A DNA stretch of 64,000 bases from Hysterangium stoloniferum (taxonomy: Eukaryota > Basidiomycota > Agaricomycetes > Hysterangiales > Hysterangiaceae): contig WHVD01000028.1 of the NCBI GenBank assembly GCA_015178975.1, positions 124,001 to 188,000 on the forward strand, given 5' to 3'. Positions 34,437 to 46,653 of the stretch are shown piece after piece. A model generated the notes under the pieces. The model worked only from the letters and a program-made list of their open reading frames with translations, ran no database searches and was not told where the DNA came from. The first letter of the stretch is position 1. Each line of letters begins with the position of its first letter. The position numbers and the translations under genes were made by a program.

Positions 34437-37400
34437 CCGAGTTTCGTGGCCAAAATCCATGAAGTTTCTTCATCGGTGCCCTCGTAACCCGCCCACTTGA
34501 CCAAGTAAAGCAGTTTACAAGTGTGTCGACGCTTATCAATTTTTGAATCTAAAATCTGTGAGATTTCAAACTCAGGTTCTCCGTCAATAATGACCGGAGG
34601 AGGGGGAGATTGCACGTGATCTGGGATAGTGTTAGCAGTACAAGGTTCTAACATAGAAACATGAAATACTGGGTGTACCGCGCGCATGCTATCCGGAAGC
34701 CGTAGAGTCCAGGAGACTGAACCTACTTGTGCGATAATTTCAAATGGACCTAAATATTTTTCAGCACGCTTTTTCGATGGATGGGTAGTCTGGAAGAATT
34801 GAGCTTTGACAAAAACACAATCGCCAATCTTGAAGTTTGGTGGCAGGATCTGGTGTTTGTCCACTGAATGTTGGTATTGCTCTTGGGTGGATAGCATTGC
34901 AGTCCAGAGTTCCTCGTGGAGCTTGTGGAGGTCCGTGGTGAACTCTTGAGTGCGAGCAGAGGTGAGATTTCATTCTGGATGTACTGTAATATTTGGATTA
35001 TATCCTTTATTTGCAAAGAACGGGGAAACACCAGTAGTGGCTGAAGGTGCATTGTTGTAAGCAAACTCTGCAAGTGGTAACAAGGATTTCCAATTGTCCT
35101 GTTGGTAGTTGCAATATACATGGAGATATTATTCCAATGTCTGGTTGACACGTTCGGTTTGTCCGTCACCTTCCGGTGGATGTCCAGACGTGAAATGTAA
35201 TGTCATGTCCAAGGATTTCCCAAGGGATCTAAAGAAGTGAGACACGAACTCTGATCCTCGATTGGAAGTCATGTGGGATGGAACTCCATGCTTGGAAAAT
35301 AAGTGGATAATGAAAAGTTCCACTAACTGCATGGATGTAATTGTGTCATAAGCAGGGATGAATATACCTTGTTTTGAGAATCTGTCAACAACGACTAGAA
35401 TGGCGGAAAAGCCTTCAGAATCTGGTAGGTGTTCAATGAAATCCATAGAGATAGAATTCCATGGATGTTCCGGTACTGGGAGTTGTTTCAAAAGGCCGTA
35501 TGGCTTGTGTCGCTGAGATTTCGAGCAGGGACAAGTAGTGCAAGATTTACAATAGTGCTTAATGAATCCACGGAGTCCAGGCCAAGTGTATTCTCTTCTT
35601 ATTAATGATAGAGTTTTGTTGTACCCGAAATGTCCTGAGAGTGGATGATCATGTTTGTATTGAAGGATCCTGAGGCGGAGGCCGTTGGAGTCCGGTACAT
35701 AGATTCGATCGTCAAGTCTAATGAAACCATGTTGATCAAGAGACCACCGGGGTTGACTGGGGTCCACGGGATTGTCAAGGTGAGCTTTAGTAATTGGGTC
35801 TAGTGGAATTGCCGATAGAATATCTTGATGTAACTTCTAAATATCCATAATGATAATTCCATGGACAATGGGATTGATGAGGAAAGTTGTGCAGACCAAT
35901 GCGGTAAGTTGTTGATTCATGAAAATAGGTTTCAGGTTGTGCAGATTTACCATGGCATAGTCGTTGCTCCCCTCTTTAGGATAGACGTCCCATCGTCTAG
36001 TTAAAGCATTGGGTTTGCCGCCGAGATGGCTGGGTCAAAAACAGATAATCATGTTGAAAGCAGATAGATATTCAGACCAGCGGGCCTGCCGGTGGGTCAA
36101 AAGTTTTGTGGTAGAAAAGTATTCCAGGTTTTTGTGATCTGTTACAACATCAATAGGAGTTCCCGAGCCTTCCAAATAGTGTCGCCACGCTTTGAAAGCT
36201 GAAAAGATTGCCAGGAGTTCCTTATCATGAACGTCATAGTTGAGCTCTGCTCCGGTGAAAGTCTGGGACAGAAAAGCCACGGGATGGACTTCTCCATCAG
36301 AGTCCTGATAGAGAGAATGGCTCCAAGTGCATAATCCGAGGCATCCATTTCGACAATGAGCGGGAAGTCTGGTTTCCAATGCGACAGAATAGGAGCTGTA
36401 GAAAAAGAATTTTTTAAAAGATTGAAAGCTTTTTGACACTTATCATTAAAATACCCTTACATGTAAGATGGGTAAGGGGTACCGTGATGTGGAATATCCA
36501 CGGATAAAATGTCGGTAAAAATTGGCAAATCCGAGGAAGGATTGTATATCTTTAACTTTTCAGGGTTCGGGCCAATCTTTGATGACTTGCACTTTAGTTT
36601 CGTCCATACGGAGTCCATCAGGTCCCATCATGAAACCTAGGTATTCCATGGAGTCTGTGTCAAAAGTACATTTTTTTCCATTTGTGAATAAACCATGTTG
36701 TCTGAGTCTCCGGAGAACTTCACGGACTTGTTTGTCATGGTCCGCGGGATTCTCAGAGTAGATAAGAATGTCGTCCAAGTAAACAATGATGCATACATCG
36801 AGCATGTCAGAGAAAATGTCATTGATAAAACGCTGAAAAACAGACGGAGCATTGGTGAGTCCAAAAGAGATCACCAACCACTCAAAGGCCCCATAGCGGG
36901 TTCTAAAAGTGGTTTTCTATTCGTCGCCTGCAGCAATCCGGACCAAATGATAGGCGTGTTTGAGATCTATTTTGGTGTAAATCTGGGCATTCCGCGGAGC
37001 ATTGAGCAGATCAGATATAAGTGGGAGTGGATATTTATCCTTTTTGGTGACAGCATTGAGTCCTCTAAAATCAACACATAGTCGAAGGGATCCATCCTTT
37101 TTTCTGACACCAGAACAGGTGCTCCAAGACAAGACTTTGAGGGTCTGATAAAACCTATGGACAAATGTTCATCCAGGAAATCGCGGATTGCGGAAAGTTC
37201 CGTGGATGAGAGCGGGCAAATATGTCCTAGGGGTGGCTGGGCGCCATCTTCAAGATCGATTTTTAAGTCGTATTCTCTGTGAGGCAGAAGCTGGTCAGCT
37301 TTCCACTTGCTAAAAACATCCGCGAAGTCATGATATTTCTCCGGGATGCCTTCTAGGTCAGCGGCTTGCTCAGATTCAGATACCGGGGTTGAAAAACGTC

Positions 37401-40131
37401 CAGTTGCTTCATCAATTTTTAAGTTGATAGTGAACGCCTGGGACCCATCCATTTTTGAAGCCCTAATAAAAGCTGCAGCATTAATCAGAGAAATGGATGG
37501 AGGTGCTGTGGGTTCCGGGGAAGCCATTGGTGCCGTAGGGATCACAGGAGTCCTCAAGACTGCAGGTGCCGGGAAGGCCATGGGTGGTGCCATGGAGGCC
37601 GAGACAGGCGCAGTTTCCTCCGCTGCCGCGGGAGTCCAGAATGTTATACTGTTAGCTATCCAGTCAATCAACGGATTGTAGCGGGTAAGCCAGTTATGTC
37701 CTAGGACCACCGAGCAACTTGAGTCTAACTGGGTCACATAGAAAGTGATCAATTGAGATGTTCCACATGGGAAACAGATGGGTAAATCACAAGCTTGGGT
37801 AACAACTGAATTACTTGTGCCATCACAGAGGTGGAGACCGACAGGATTTATCGAATAAGTTGACAAAGAATTTTTTTGCGTGAATTTTGTATCTAAAAAA
37901 CAATGAGTCGAGCCAGAATCTATAAGAGCTGAAAAAACGAATTTCGGAATCATATTAGACATAAGTTTAACAAAAAATGAATCAGAATGCGAAAGAGCAG
38001 ATGCATTGAGACGGGTAAACTCTTGAATGCACGGAGAGGCAACGCAACCCCCAACCGTGCGGAGTCCGTGGGGTTGCTTACTCTTTTTTCGAGTCGGAAG
38101 CCAGTTTGTCCTTCGACGGGGTTTCCGTGGAGGCCTTGGCTGTTCGACCCTTTGAAGAGTTTGCTTTTGCCAGTGGACATTCCGGGACTTGATGACTGGG
38201 TTTCCCACACAAGAGACAGAGGTTGTTGTCCATATGATGTTGTCTTTCCTGTGGGGTCAATTTGCCATCGGGTCCGAATTTGCCTGAGAGGTCAGGTTTT
38301 CTGGCTTGCTTGCCGGACTGTTGATCCTTGTTATTGTCCTTATTGTTATTGTTGTTGTTATTGTTTGAAGAGTTTTTATCGTTCTTCTTGTCGGATTGCG
38401 TGGAGTTTTGGTTGCTGGTTGACAAATTGTTGTTGTTGGTTTTATTGGCCGTGGACTTATTCACTTTGTCCGTGGAGGTCTCGTGGGCAACTTCTGCATG
38501 ACGTTCCCAATAGTGTGCATCCACGTTTTGAGCTTTGAGGCACATATGGGACAGGGTTTTTGGCTTGCCATCTTCTCCTTTCGAGACTTCGTCTTTAAGG
38601 TGGGATGGCAGACCAGCATAGAATTGGTGGCGGAGAGCGGGATTGCCCCACTGACAGTGAGCTGCAAGATTATTGAATTGGACAATATAGTCCGTGATGC
38701 GCTGCGTGTCCTTCATACGAAGATTTGTGAGACTATTCTCGGCTTCTCCTGTCGGGTCATACGGGCCAAAGTTGGTTTCAAGCTCCTCAACAAAAGCATC
38801 CCAATTGTCGAGCCAGAGCGGCTCTTTAACTAGACGATGGGACATCTATCCTAAAGAGGGGAGCAACGACTATGCCACGGTAAATCTGCACAACCTGAAA
38901 CCTATTTTCACGAATCAACAACTTACCACATCGGTCCGCACAACTTTCCTCATCAATCCCATTGTCCGTGGAATTATCATTATGGATATTGAGAAGTTAC
39001 ATCAAGATATTCTATTGGCAATTCCACTAGACCCAATTACTAAAGCTCACCTTGACAATCCCGTGGACCCCGGTCAACCCTGGTGGTCTCTTGATCAACA
39101 TGGTTTCATTAGACTTGATGATCGAATCTATGTACCGGACTCCAATGGCCTCCGCCTCAGGATCCTTCAATACACACATGATCATCCACTCTCAGGACAT
39201 TTCGGGTACAACAAAACTCTATCATTAATAAGAAGAGAATCCACTTGGCCCGGACTCCGTAGATTCGTTAAGCACTATTGTAAATCTTGCACTACTTGTC
39301 CCCGCTCGAAGTCTCAGTGACACAAGCCATACGGCCTTTTGAAACAACTCCCGGTACCAGAACATCCGTGGAATTCTATCTCTATGGATTTCATTGAACA
39401 CCTACCGGATTCCGAAGGCTTTTCCGCCATTCTAGTCGTTGTTGACAGATTCTCAAAACAAGGTATATTCATCCCTACTTATGACACAATTACGTCCATG
39501 CAGTTAGCGGAACTTTTCATTATCCACGTATTTTCCAAGCACAGAGTTCCATCCCACGTGACTTCCGATCGAGGATCAGAGTTTGTGTCTCACTTCTTTA
39601 GATCCCTCGGGAAATCCTTGGACATGACATTACATTTCACGTCCAGACATCACCCGGAGGGGGATGGACAAACCGAACGCGTCAACCAGACATTGGAACA
39701 ATATCTCTGCATATATTGCAACTACCAACAGGACAATTGGAAAGTTTGCTTACAACAATGCACCTTCAGCCACTACTGGTGTTTCCCCGTTCTTTGCAAA
39801 TAAAGGATATAATCCAAATATTACAGTACATCCAGAACGAAATCTCACCTCTGCTCGCACTCAAGAGTTCACCACGGACCTCCACGAGCTCCACGAGGAA
39901 CTCTGGACTGCAATACTGTCCACCCAAGAGCAATACCAACATTCAGTGGACAAACACCAGATCCCACCACCAAACTTCAAGATTGGTGATTGTGATTTTG
40001 TCAAAGCTCAATTCTTCCGGACTACCCATCCATCGAAAAAGCTTGCTGAAAAATATTTAGGTCCATTTGAAATTATCGCACAAGTAGGTTCAGTCTCCTG
40101 GACTCTATGGCTTCCAGATAGGATGCGTGTG

Positions 40132-40714
40132 TGTTAAGTGCCGTGTCGGGAACTTATTCCGGAACTATCGGGAAGTCACCGGGAAGTCGGAAACTCGTGG
40201 ATAGGGTCAGGACGTCGGCTTCAGCTTATGTGCTGCGCCTCTACGCAAACGCTCAGTGTCCTTAATTTCGGAAGTGAACTAACGACGGAAGATATGGATA
40301 TTCAGAGTTCCGAAGAGTTCCGAATATTGAGCGTACAGAAAGATGGGAGGAGGAATAAGAAACTAAGTCGATATCAGATCTAAAGTAAAGTACAAATTCG
40401 CGGAAACTAATATAAGTCTACTCATTATTGTACTACCAACTGAGACCATAATAAGACGGAAACGGAAGTGTTCTTAAAACAGAAATACAATAAGACATAT
40501 TAGGAAGACAATATTCCGAGACGGGAATACAACAACAAACGAGTGAATACTTGTCAATGGACAAATTACCAAATGCGGAACAAACGAAGAACGGGGATGA
40601 TACGGTAACTATGATGTTCCGTAGTCGGAGGTCAAAGTCGGAAGTCGGGGATCGGAAGTCGGGAATGGGAGACCGGAAGTCGGATATTGAAACATCCGGG
40701 AACGGGTCGTAACA
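40132..40714 (-). mobile_element. Solo LTR family VIII inside the palindromic element
   Basis: 583 bp, edges TGTTAAG and CGTAACA, perfect GTGTG target duplications (40127-40131, 40715-40719). The uninterrupted site is visible in the left arm near 34680. It contains the reverse of the CAGC...TAAGCTGAAGCC block (40214-40239) in diverged form. It inserted after the palindrome formed, because the left arm lacks it. Confidence 0.9.
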
Positions 40715-41220
40715 GTGTGGTACACCCGGTATTTCATGTTTCTATGTTAGAACCTTGTACTGCTAACACTATCCCAGATCGCGTGCAATCTCCGCCTCCT
40801 CCGGTCATTATTGACGGAGAACCTGAGTTTGAAATCTCACAGATTTTAGATTCAAAAATTGATAAGCGTCGACGCACTTGTAAACTGCTTTACTTGGTCA
40901 AGTGGGTGGGTTACGAGGGCACCGATGAAGAAACTTCATGGATTTTGGCCACAGAACTCGGTAATGCCACAGAAATCGTTACTGACTTTCATATAGCTTA
41001 CCCACTCAAACCTGGACCATTATCATCTCTCTGACCGCACTCCATGGTGCCCGTGTTACGTTTGGACTCATTTTCATTTTTCCCTGTCGCCCTATGTCTC
41101 TCTTTGCTTTTACAGGTTCTGACATGTTCTTCCAGTCCTTAAGCGGTTTTCCCGCAGAGTTTGACTTTTATGTTTTTTCACGCTTTACTTTTATGATTCA
41201 AATTATTCTTTTATTCTATA

Positions 41221-42184
41221 CTACTTTTTCAGTCTACATTTATGGGACTGTTTTTTCCCTGCTTCCTCAGCCATCTCCTCAGGGAGCTCCACGACCTCCG
41301 CGGCAACCCCGTCCTCATCTGACCTGGCATCCTCAGAACTCCCAACTTGTGGCTCTTCATACACATAGCCGCCATACTCTGCCAGGAATCTCCAAAACTC
41401 CTCATGGAGTCCACACAGTTCCTTTGACACCACTATGTGGACCTTGTTGCTCTTCCGGAGCAACTCGTTTTGGGCCTCGATGCCCTCGGTGATCTGTCCC
41501 AGGACTTCGTTCAACCCAGAAAACCCTCCGACCCACTAATGTCTCGCACCCTGGACCCCGCAGCCTGCTCGTGAACGAGTGAGCACCTTGCCTTGAAGTG
41601 CGCGCATTGGTAGCAGCCCGGACCCCAGCCAGACTTTCGGTTGCATTCCGTGTTCCGGTTGTTACAACCGGAACACCGCGGATCGTTCTGCATTAGAAGA
41701 TGGACTGGCACTGCCTTCCTTGCCTTCTGTTGATACGGTCAGTTCCACGGTTATCCCACGGACCTGAGGCTTACCTTTTGGGGGCTCTCTGGCTCTCCCT
41801 CGGACTTGGATTCCACCTCTGTCGCCTTGCGCTGAAAATGCCAAGTCAAAAAAAAAAATGACAAGTTGAAATATTGGGACTTACCTTTCCTGCGACAATC
41901 GCGGCTCTCTCCGCAGCCACCCATGCTTTCTCCACGGCCACCCACACAGCCTCCTCCTCATCTCTCTGCCTCTGCCTCTCAGCCTCCTCCGTGGCCAATG
42001 CCGCCTGGTACTCCCTGTCTAAGGCCTCCTTGGCCTCCCTGGCTTCCCTTTCTGCTTCTTCGCGAAGTTGGCATTGCTCTTCTCGCCGTGCCAAGAGTTG
42101 GGCCGCACCCCAAGTCGCCCAATGTCCAGTACCGGCAGTCGGCATCGCCTGTCTTGGCATTGGCTTTGGTCCCATTTTGTCCAT
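41221..42184 (-). CDS. Antisense accessory gene with Zn2Cys6-like cluster (right-arm copy, fossil)
   Basis: Read on the minus strand, opposite to pol. The first block (42184-41880) starts MDKMGPKPMPRQAMPT and carries a charged coiled-coil helix (REEAEREAREAKEALDREYQ). After a GTAAGT...TTTTCAG stretch comes an acidic block (VESKSEGEPESP). Next is a cysteine block (41675-41583) reading C-x2-C-x6-C-x9-C-x2-C-x6-C (RCSGC...GCYQCAHFKARCS), the spacing of the fungal binuclear zinc cluster. A last block (41514-41221) has a helix (LGQITEGIEAQNELLRKSNK) and an acidic tail. The blocks lie in order, separated by short GT...AG stretches that resemble introns. DNA binding is inferred from spacing only. 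The shell of basic residues normal between cysteines 2 and 3 of Gal4-type clusters is weak (NNRNTE). Confidence 0.65.
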
Positions 42185-42370
42185 GATGGGGGTAATAAAG
42201 AAGAAGAATTTCTATTTTTTCAAATTTATATATAGGCTCGTCGCGTTTGAATCTTACCTTCCAGATCACATGACTTCTTGACACATACGTGTAACTGACA
42301 TGACCTTTGACACATGCGTGTAGCTGACAAGAACCTTATCGAGGTCTAGAGCCTCTTTGGGACTTCGGCA

Positions 42371-42384
42371 TAAAGGGAGGGTAC
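42371..42384 (+). other. Polypurine tract before the right family I LTR
   Basis: AAAGGGAGGG plus TAC immediately before the LTR start at 42385, as in Ty3/gypsy plus-strand priming sites. The mirror copy is at 33696-33709. Confidence 0.8.
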
Positions 42385-44501
42385 TGTTACGACCAGAAAT
42401 CCCGCCAGACTCCAGGCACCAACTTATACGCACCCGCGCCCTATATGCACCCATTATCAGTTCACCCGACTTCCCACTGGACTCCGTACATCAGACTCGT
42501 CTACGGTCATCTTCGTTATGTTGTGTTTCAGTCACCAGAATACTCACCAGACCCCATCTCTGTCTAATTCCGACCTCGTCCCGCGCATCAGTCACTGGAC
42601 CCCACTCAGAATACCTGTCATCCCTCTAACCGAGCCCCATTCCCATATTAGTCAAATGACCTGTCATGATTCGGACTCCGCTCCCACTCCATTTCCTGTT
42701 ATGGTTTATGATTTGTCACTATTTGGACTCCGCTCTGTTCCGTCCCATTCCTAACACCAGTTTGGTGTTTACTATTCCCGTTTTATGTTTTGCTTGTTTC
42801 GTTTCATTATTACTGGATTCGGTATGACATTTACTCCACAGTCTTTTTAAACTGGCAGATGTTGTACATACAATCCAGTCAGAAAATCAGCTTAGATTCC
42901 CCCCGGTAATCTAATACATTTTCCGCTCTAAAAACCCTACTTGATTCACACCACTCACACTAGTCAGAGCCCATGGGCTCTGGCGCATCTATTTCTCTCA
43001 CCAGTCTCGACTCACAACCCATGACCTCCGACCTACGACCCCTCAACCCACGACCCCCTCCCAGACTCCCCGGGACTCCCATCCATCTGTCTGAAATTGG
43101 ACAACACGATCTAGCAAGGGCGCAGCCTATAAGCTGAAGCCAAGTCCTACCGGATATCCCGCAGGTTTCTCCAGAGACCCACCCTGTACGTATCCTAACA
43201 TGTGCAACATATGTATTATCTTCCAATAGTGAGAAAAGCTACTCTTATTATGGATACAGATCAACTACTAAAAGATATAGTGAAAGCTCAAAAAGAAGAT
43301 CAATTCACTTTTGATAAAATTTGACAAATGTCTATCAAACAATATATCGAGATTTCTTTTGGCCACAACTCCGACAAGATATTCAAGATTTTATTCAATC
43401 ATGTGTAACATGTACAAAATCGAAAACTCCACGACATCGACCCATTGGATTACTTAAGCAACTTCCAATCCCTCTTCAACCATGGCATTTGATCTCAATG
43501 GATTTTATTGAACAATTACCAACCTCGAATGGTTACGACTCAATACTTGTAATCGTCGATCGACTTTCAAAACAAGCAATATTCATTCCAACTTATATTA
43601 CAATCAATGCTCCTGAACTTGCTTGACTTTTCATATTACATGTCTTTTCAAAACATGGAGTTCCAAGTCATGTAACTTCCAATCGAGGATATGAATTTGT
43701 ATCGCATTTCTTTCAATCTCTTGGAACAGCACTCAACATTAGACTTCATTTTACTTTGGGATATCATCCTGAAGGTGATGGACAGACCAAATGAGTCAAT
43801 CAAACTCTTGAACAATATTATGAATATATTGCAATTATCAACAAGACAATTGGGCCGAATTACTCCCTTTAGCCAAATTCACTTTTCCGAAACAACTGGT
43901 GAAACACCATTTTTTGCTAATAAAGGTTATCATCTGTTATTAGAAATTCACCTTGAAAAAGATCTAGCTTCAGCTCTAGCTTGCAATTATACAACAGATC
44001 TTGAAGCTCTACATAAACATCTCAAATCAAATATCCAAAAAGCACAAATATGTTATCAAAAATATTCTGACATACATCAAAAAGAATCATTTGATTTCCC
44101 AATCCATTCTCAAGCCTTTGTATGATCCAACTTTATTCGAACAACTCGACCATCGAAAAAACTATCAGAAAAACTATTAGGCCCATTTGAAATCATTGCT
44201 CAACCAGGATCCCATTCATATACATTAAAACTTCCCAATCATCTCAAAGTAATTCATCCTGTCTCTCATGTTTCAATGTTAGAACTGTTTTATCCCAATA
44301 CTTTCCCAAATTGAAAACAACCACCTCCACCAATTTACATTGAAGAAGAACCTGAATATGAAATTTGAGAAATTTTAGATTCAAAATTCAATAAAAGATA
44401 TAAAGATTCATTACGATATTTAGTTGCTTGGTTAGGATACAAAGAGACAGATAAAGAAACTTCATGGTTAGGATCTCAAGATCTCAAACATGCTTTTGAC
44501 C

Positions 44502-44920
44502 TGTCACGAATCGATTATTCTTCAATAAAGTCAAATAATATTCTACTAATCGAACTCGAAAGCCTCGTTTGATGAAGTATATATTCGCCCTGTCAATGAA
44601 GTAAGAGGCTATTACCAGTCGTGAGAACTCACGGAAGTATTTGTTGAAGAAGTTACCGCAAGATAGTTTACTAGTATCACTAATTTACAGATATTTCGAC
44701 TGACTTCCCTTGCTCCTTTCATAGCCCTTTTATGCTTTTCTTCATATTGTTATGACTATGTTATGAATAATAATGAAATCATACATGATGTCGAAATGAG
44801 ACATGTTGAAAGAGATTCAATGTTGTTGAATAATGTTCGGGTTTGTCACATCAAATTTGATGCGTCGAATATTACCTTTGATTGTTTGTGACAATGTTGT
44901 GACTTGTGATGGTTGTGACA
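44502..44920 (-). mobile_element. Solo LTR family II, reverse, in F2a 3' region
   Basis: Edges TGTCACG and TGTGACA, perfect TGACC duplications (44497-44501, 44921-44925). It belongs to the same family as the F2a and F2b LTRs, so family II stayed active after F2a inserted. Confidence 0.92.
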
Positions 44921-45150
44921 TGACCTTATCAAAGAATTTCATCAAAAATATCTGAATCTTCCATGACATTGAAAATTTAACCAACTATCTTTCAATATTC
45001 ATTTCGACATTTATTCGACAAAATCAAAAAACAATCAAAAAATGTCAAAGATCAAATTAAATCAAAATTTCAAGTATCTATAAATCCTCAATTCCTTCTT
45101 CTCTCAATTCCGCCATCTTATCAAACCATGCCCCTCTAAATCTCCCACTA

Positions 45151-45960
45151 TTAACACTTACATATATCAGTCTCTTTGCTAAAATCCCCACTTTTGACCA
45201 ATTTCTTTGACAAAACCAAAAAATCATCCCTGAATGCTTTAACCTCACCAATTAAATCCTCAATCATCTTCTCCATTTCCGACATTTTTTCCCACATCAA
45301 TTTTACTTCTTTTTCAAACTGGTTATCCGATTGATTCTCTGACCTTCTTGACCTTCTTGAAAAGTTCAACATTCTCAATATGACATTGTGATGGATATTA
45401 TTCCTTTGCCCAAGCTTACAAATTCCAGGACTACCATTTTTGACCTCATCATCCGACTCTTTGATTATGTTTCAACTTTTATTATGATTTTGATGTGGTT
45501 TTCCAGCTGGCCTATTTATGGTCCAATAACAAGCCCGATGCAATTCATTGCAATGATTGCAATTTGACGAAGCATTCATTTTCTTGCACACAAAATTCAT
45601 ATTAAAACACATTGTGCAACTGAAAAAACAAGTTATCAAAAATAAAATAAAATTTAACAAATTGAAAACTTATGAATTTTCCAATTTCGCTTCAAATTCC
45701 CATTGCATATCAATTCCTTTCTGATTTGCCTTATCAAATGGTTCTTTGCAATCCACTAATTGTTTTTTGGGAATTTCTTCTAAAAAATAACTAATTAACT
45801 AATTTCAACAAATCCCAGAAATCAACTTACCAACTGCATCAATTTCTATATCCCTATATTCAAAACCCAAGAATTTGGATGCTGATTTGAAATCATCACC
45901 TTCTACATCAGACATTGATCGATTGAAGATGAAAATAGATGATGAAAAACTTTTTAAACT
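45151..45960 (-). CDS. Antisense accessory gene with Zn2Cys6-like cluster in F2a (fossil)
   Basis: Located between the end of pol and the 3' LTR, opposite to pol. On the minus strand a charged block (DCKEPFDKANQKGID, near 45720) precedes an intron-like stretch ending TTTTTTCAG at about 45620. A cysteine block (45618-45529) reads C-x2-C-x6-C-x8-C-x2-C-x6-C (CTMCFNMNFVC...CNHCNELHRAC), followed by a helical coiled-coil candidate (FEKEVKLMWEKMSEMEKMIE, near 45310-45240). The order cluster-then-helix and the location are the same as in the palindromic element, though sequence similarity is low. The element is old and broken. Whether this region still codes is doubtful, but the pattern is clear. 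Confidence 0.6.
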
Positions 45961-45980
45961 CCGACCTCGTGGGCTCAGTC

Positions 45981-45995
45981 ACAAAGGGGGGATAC
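45981..45995 (+). other. Polypurine tract of F2a
   Basis: AAAGGGGGGA then TAC, directly before the 3' LTR start at 45996. Confidence 0.85.
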
Positions 45996-46406
45996 TGTCA
46001 CAACCGTCACAAGTCACAACATTGTCACAAACATTCAAAAGTAATATTCAACAACTCTTTGATTCATCGAATTCGACTCAATAAACCCTGAACATTATTT
46101 GACAACATCAAATCTCTTTCAACATGTCTCATTTCGACATCACAAATGATTTCATTATTAAATCATAATATAGTCATAGTGATATGAAGAAAAGCATAAA
46201 AGGGCATCAAAATATCTGTAAAATTAGTGTCATATTAATAATATAACTTGTCGTAACTTCTTCAACAACACTTCTGTGAACTCTTGTGACTGGTAATATC
46301 CCCTTACTTCATCGACAGGGTGAATATATACATCATCGAACAAGGCTTTCAAATTTGACTAATAGAATAATATTTGACTTTATTGAAGAATATTCAATTT
46401 GTGACA
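45996..46406 (+). repeat. 3' LTR of F2a (family II)
   Basis: TGTCACAACC...TTGTGACA, 411 bp. It aligns with the 5' LTR (21450-24240 minus insertion), with 58105-58536, and with 44502-44920 in reverse. Confidence 0.9.
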
Positions 46407-46653
46407 CCCAACCTCCATTATCTCATGTACCAGTCACCAGGATACCCACCTGGACCCTGCACATGTCATCCCTGTCTATCTCCAATCCTGTCCCACACAT
46501 CAGTCACTGGACTCTACCTGGCAAACCCATCCATGCTCTAACTGAGCCCCATTCCCATTATGGTCAAATGACATTTTGGACTCTACTCCATCCCATTTCT
46601 AACACCAAATTTGTTGTTTACTTATCTCATTTTATGATTACTTGTTTGGATCT

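Larger units (their letters stand above)
32879..43200. mobile_element. Palindromic Ty3/gypsy chromovirus insertion with inverted LTRs
   Basis: The left end is a family I LTR in reverse (32879-33695) and the right end is a family I LTR in forward orientation (42385-43200). Both outer termini are therefore the same LTR end (TGTTAGG.../...CCTAACA). Perfect TGTGC duplications flank the whole unit (32874-32878, 43201-43205). Left half, minus strand: partial gag with CCHC knuckle (38845-38078), protease DSGSTH (near 37925), reverse transcriptase YLDD (near 36780), RNase H (36440-36035), integrase (35770-35130), chromodomain (34600-34440). Right half, plus strand: integrase (39060-39800) to chromodomain (40840-40960). 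Inverted arms are about 32879-36006 and 38824-43200; the single-copy middle is 36007-38823. No normal 5' LTR is present. It is broken in both halves, and the arm LTRs differ by several percent by eye, so it is not recent. Confidence 0.88.
21450..46406 (+). mobile_element. Ty3/gypsy chromovirus F2a (family II), broken, heavily nested
   Basis: The 5' LTR is 21450-24240 (432 bp without its insertion) and the 3' LTR is 45996-46406. Recognisable parts in order are gag (from about 24290), a CCHC knuckle (near 26215-26275), a protease with DSGSS (near 26525), reverse transcriptase (27030-29090, YLDD type), RNase H (32150-32800), integrase (43330-44100) and a chromodomain (44340-44470). An antisense extra gene follows, then a polypurine tract. 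The element is old and broken by many changes. The LTR pair differs by roughly one base in twelve over the first 190 bp by eye, mostly transitions. Flanking 5-mers CCTGA/CCCAA may be a decayed target duplication. At least eight later insertions interrupt it. Confidence 0.88.

Noticed and set aside
36695-38538. Long plus-strand frames across the gag/pol region
   Set aside because: They are shadows of the minus-strand pol and gag of the palindromic element and contain no domain of their own.
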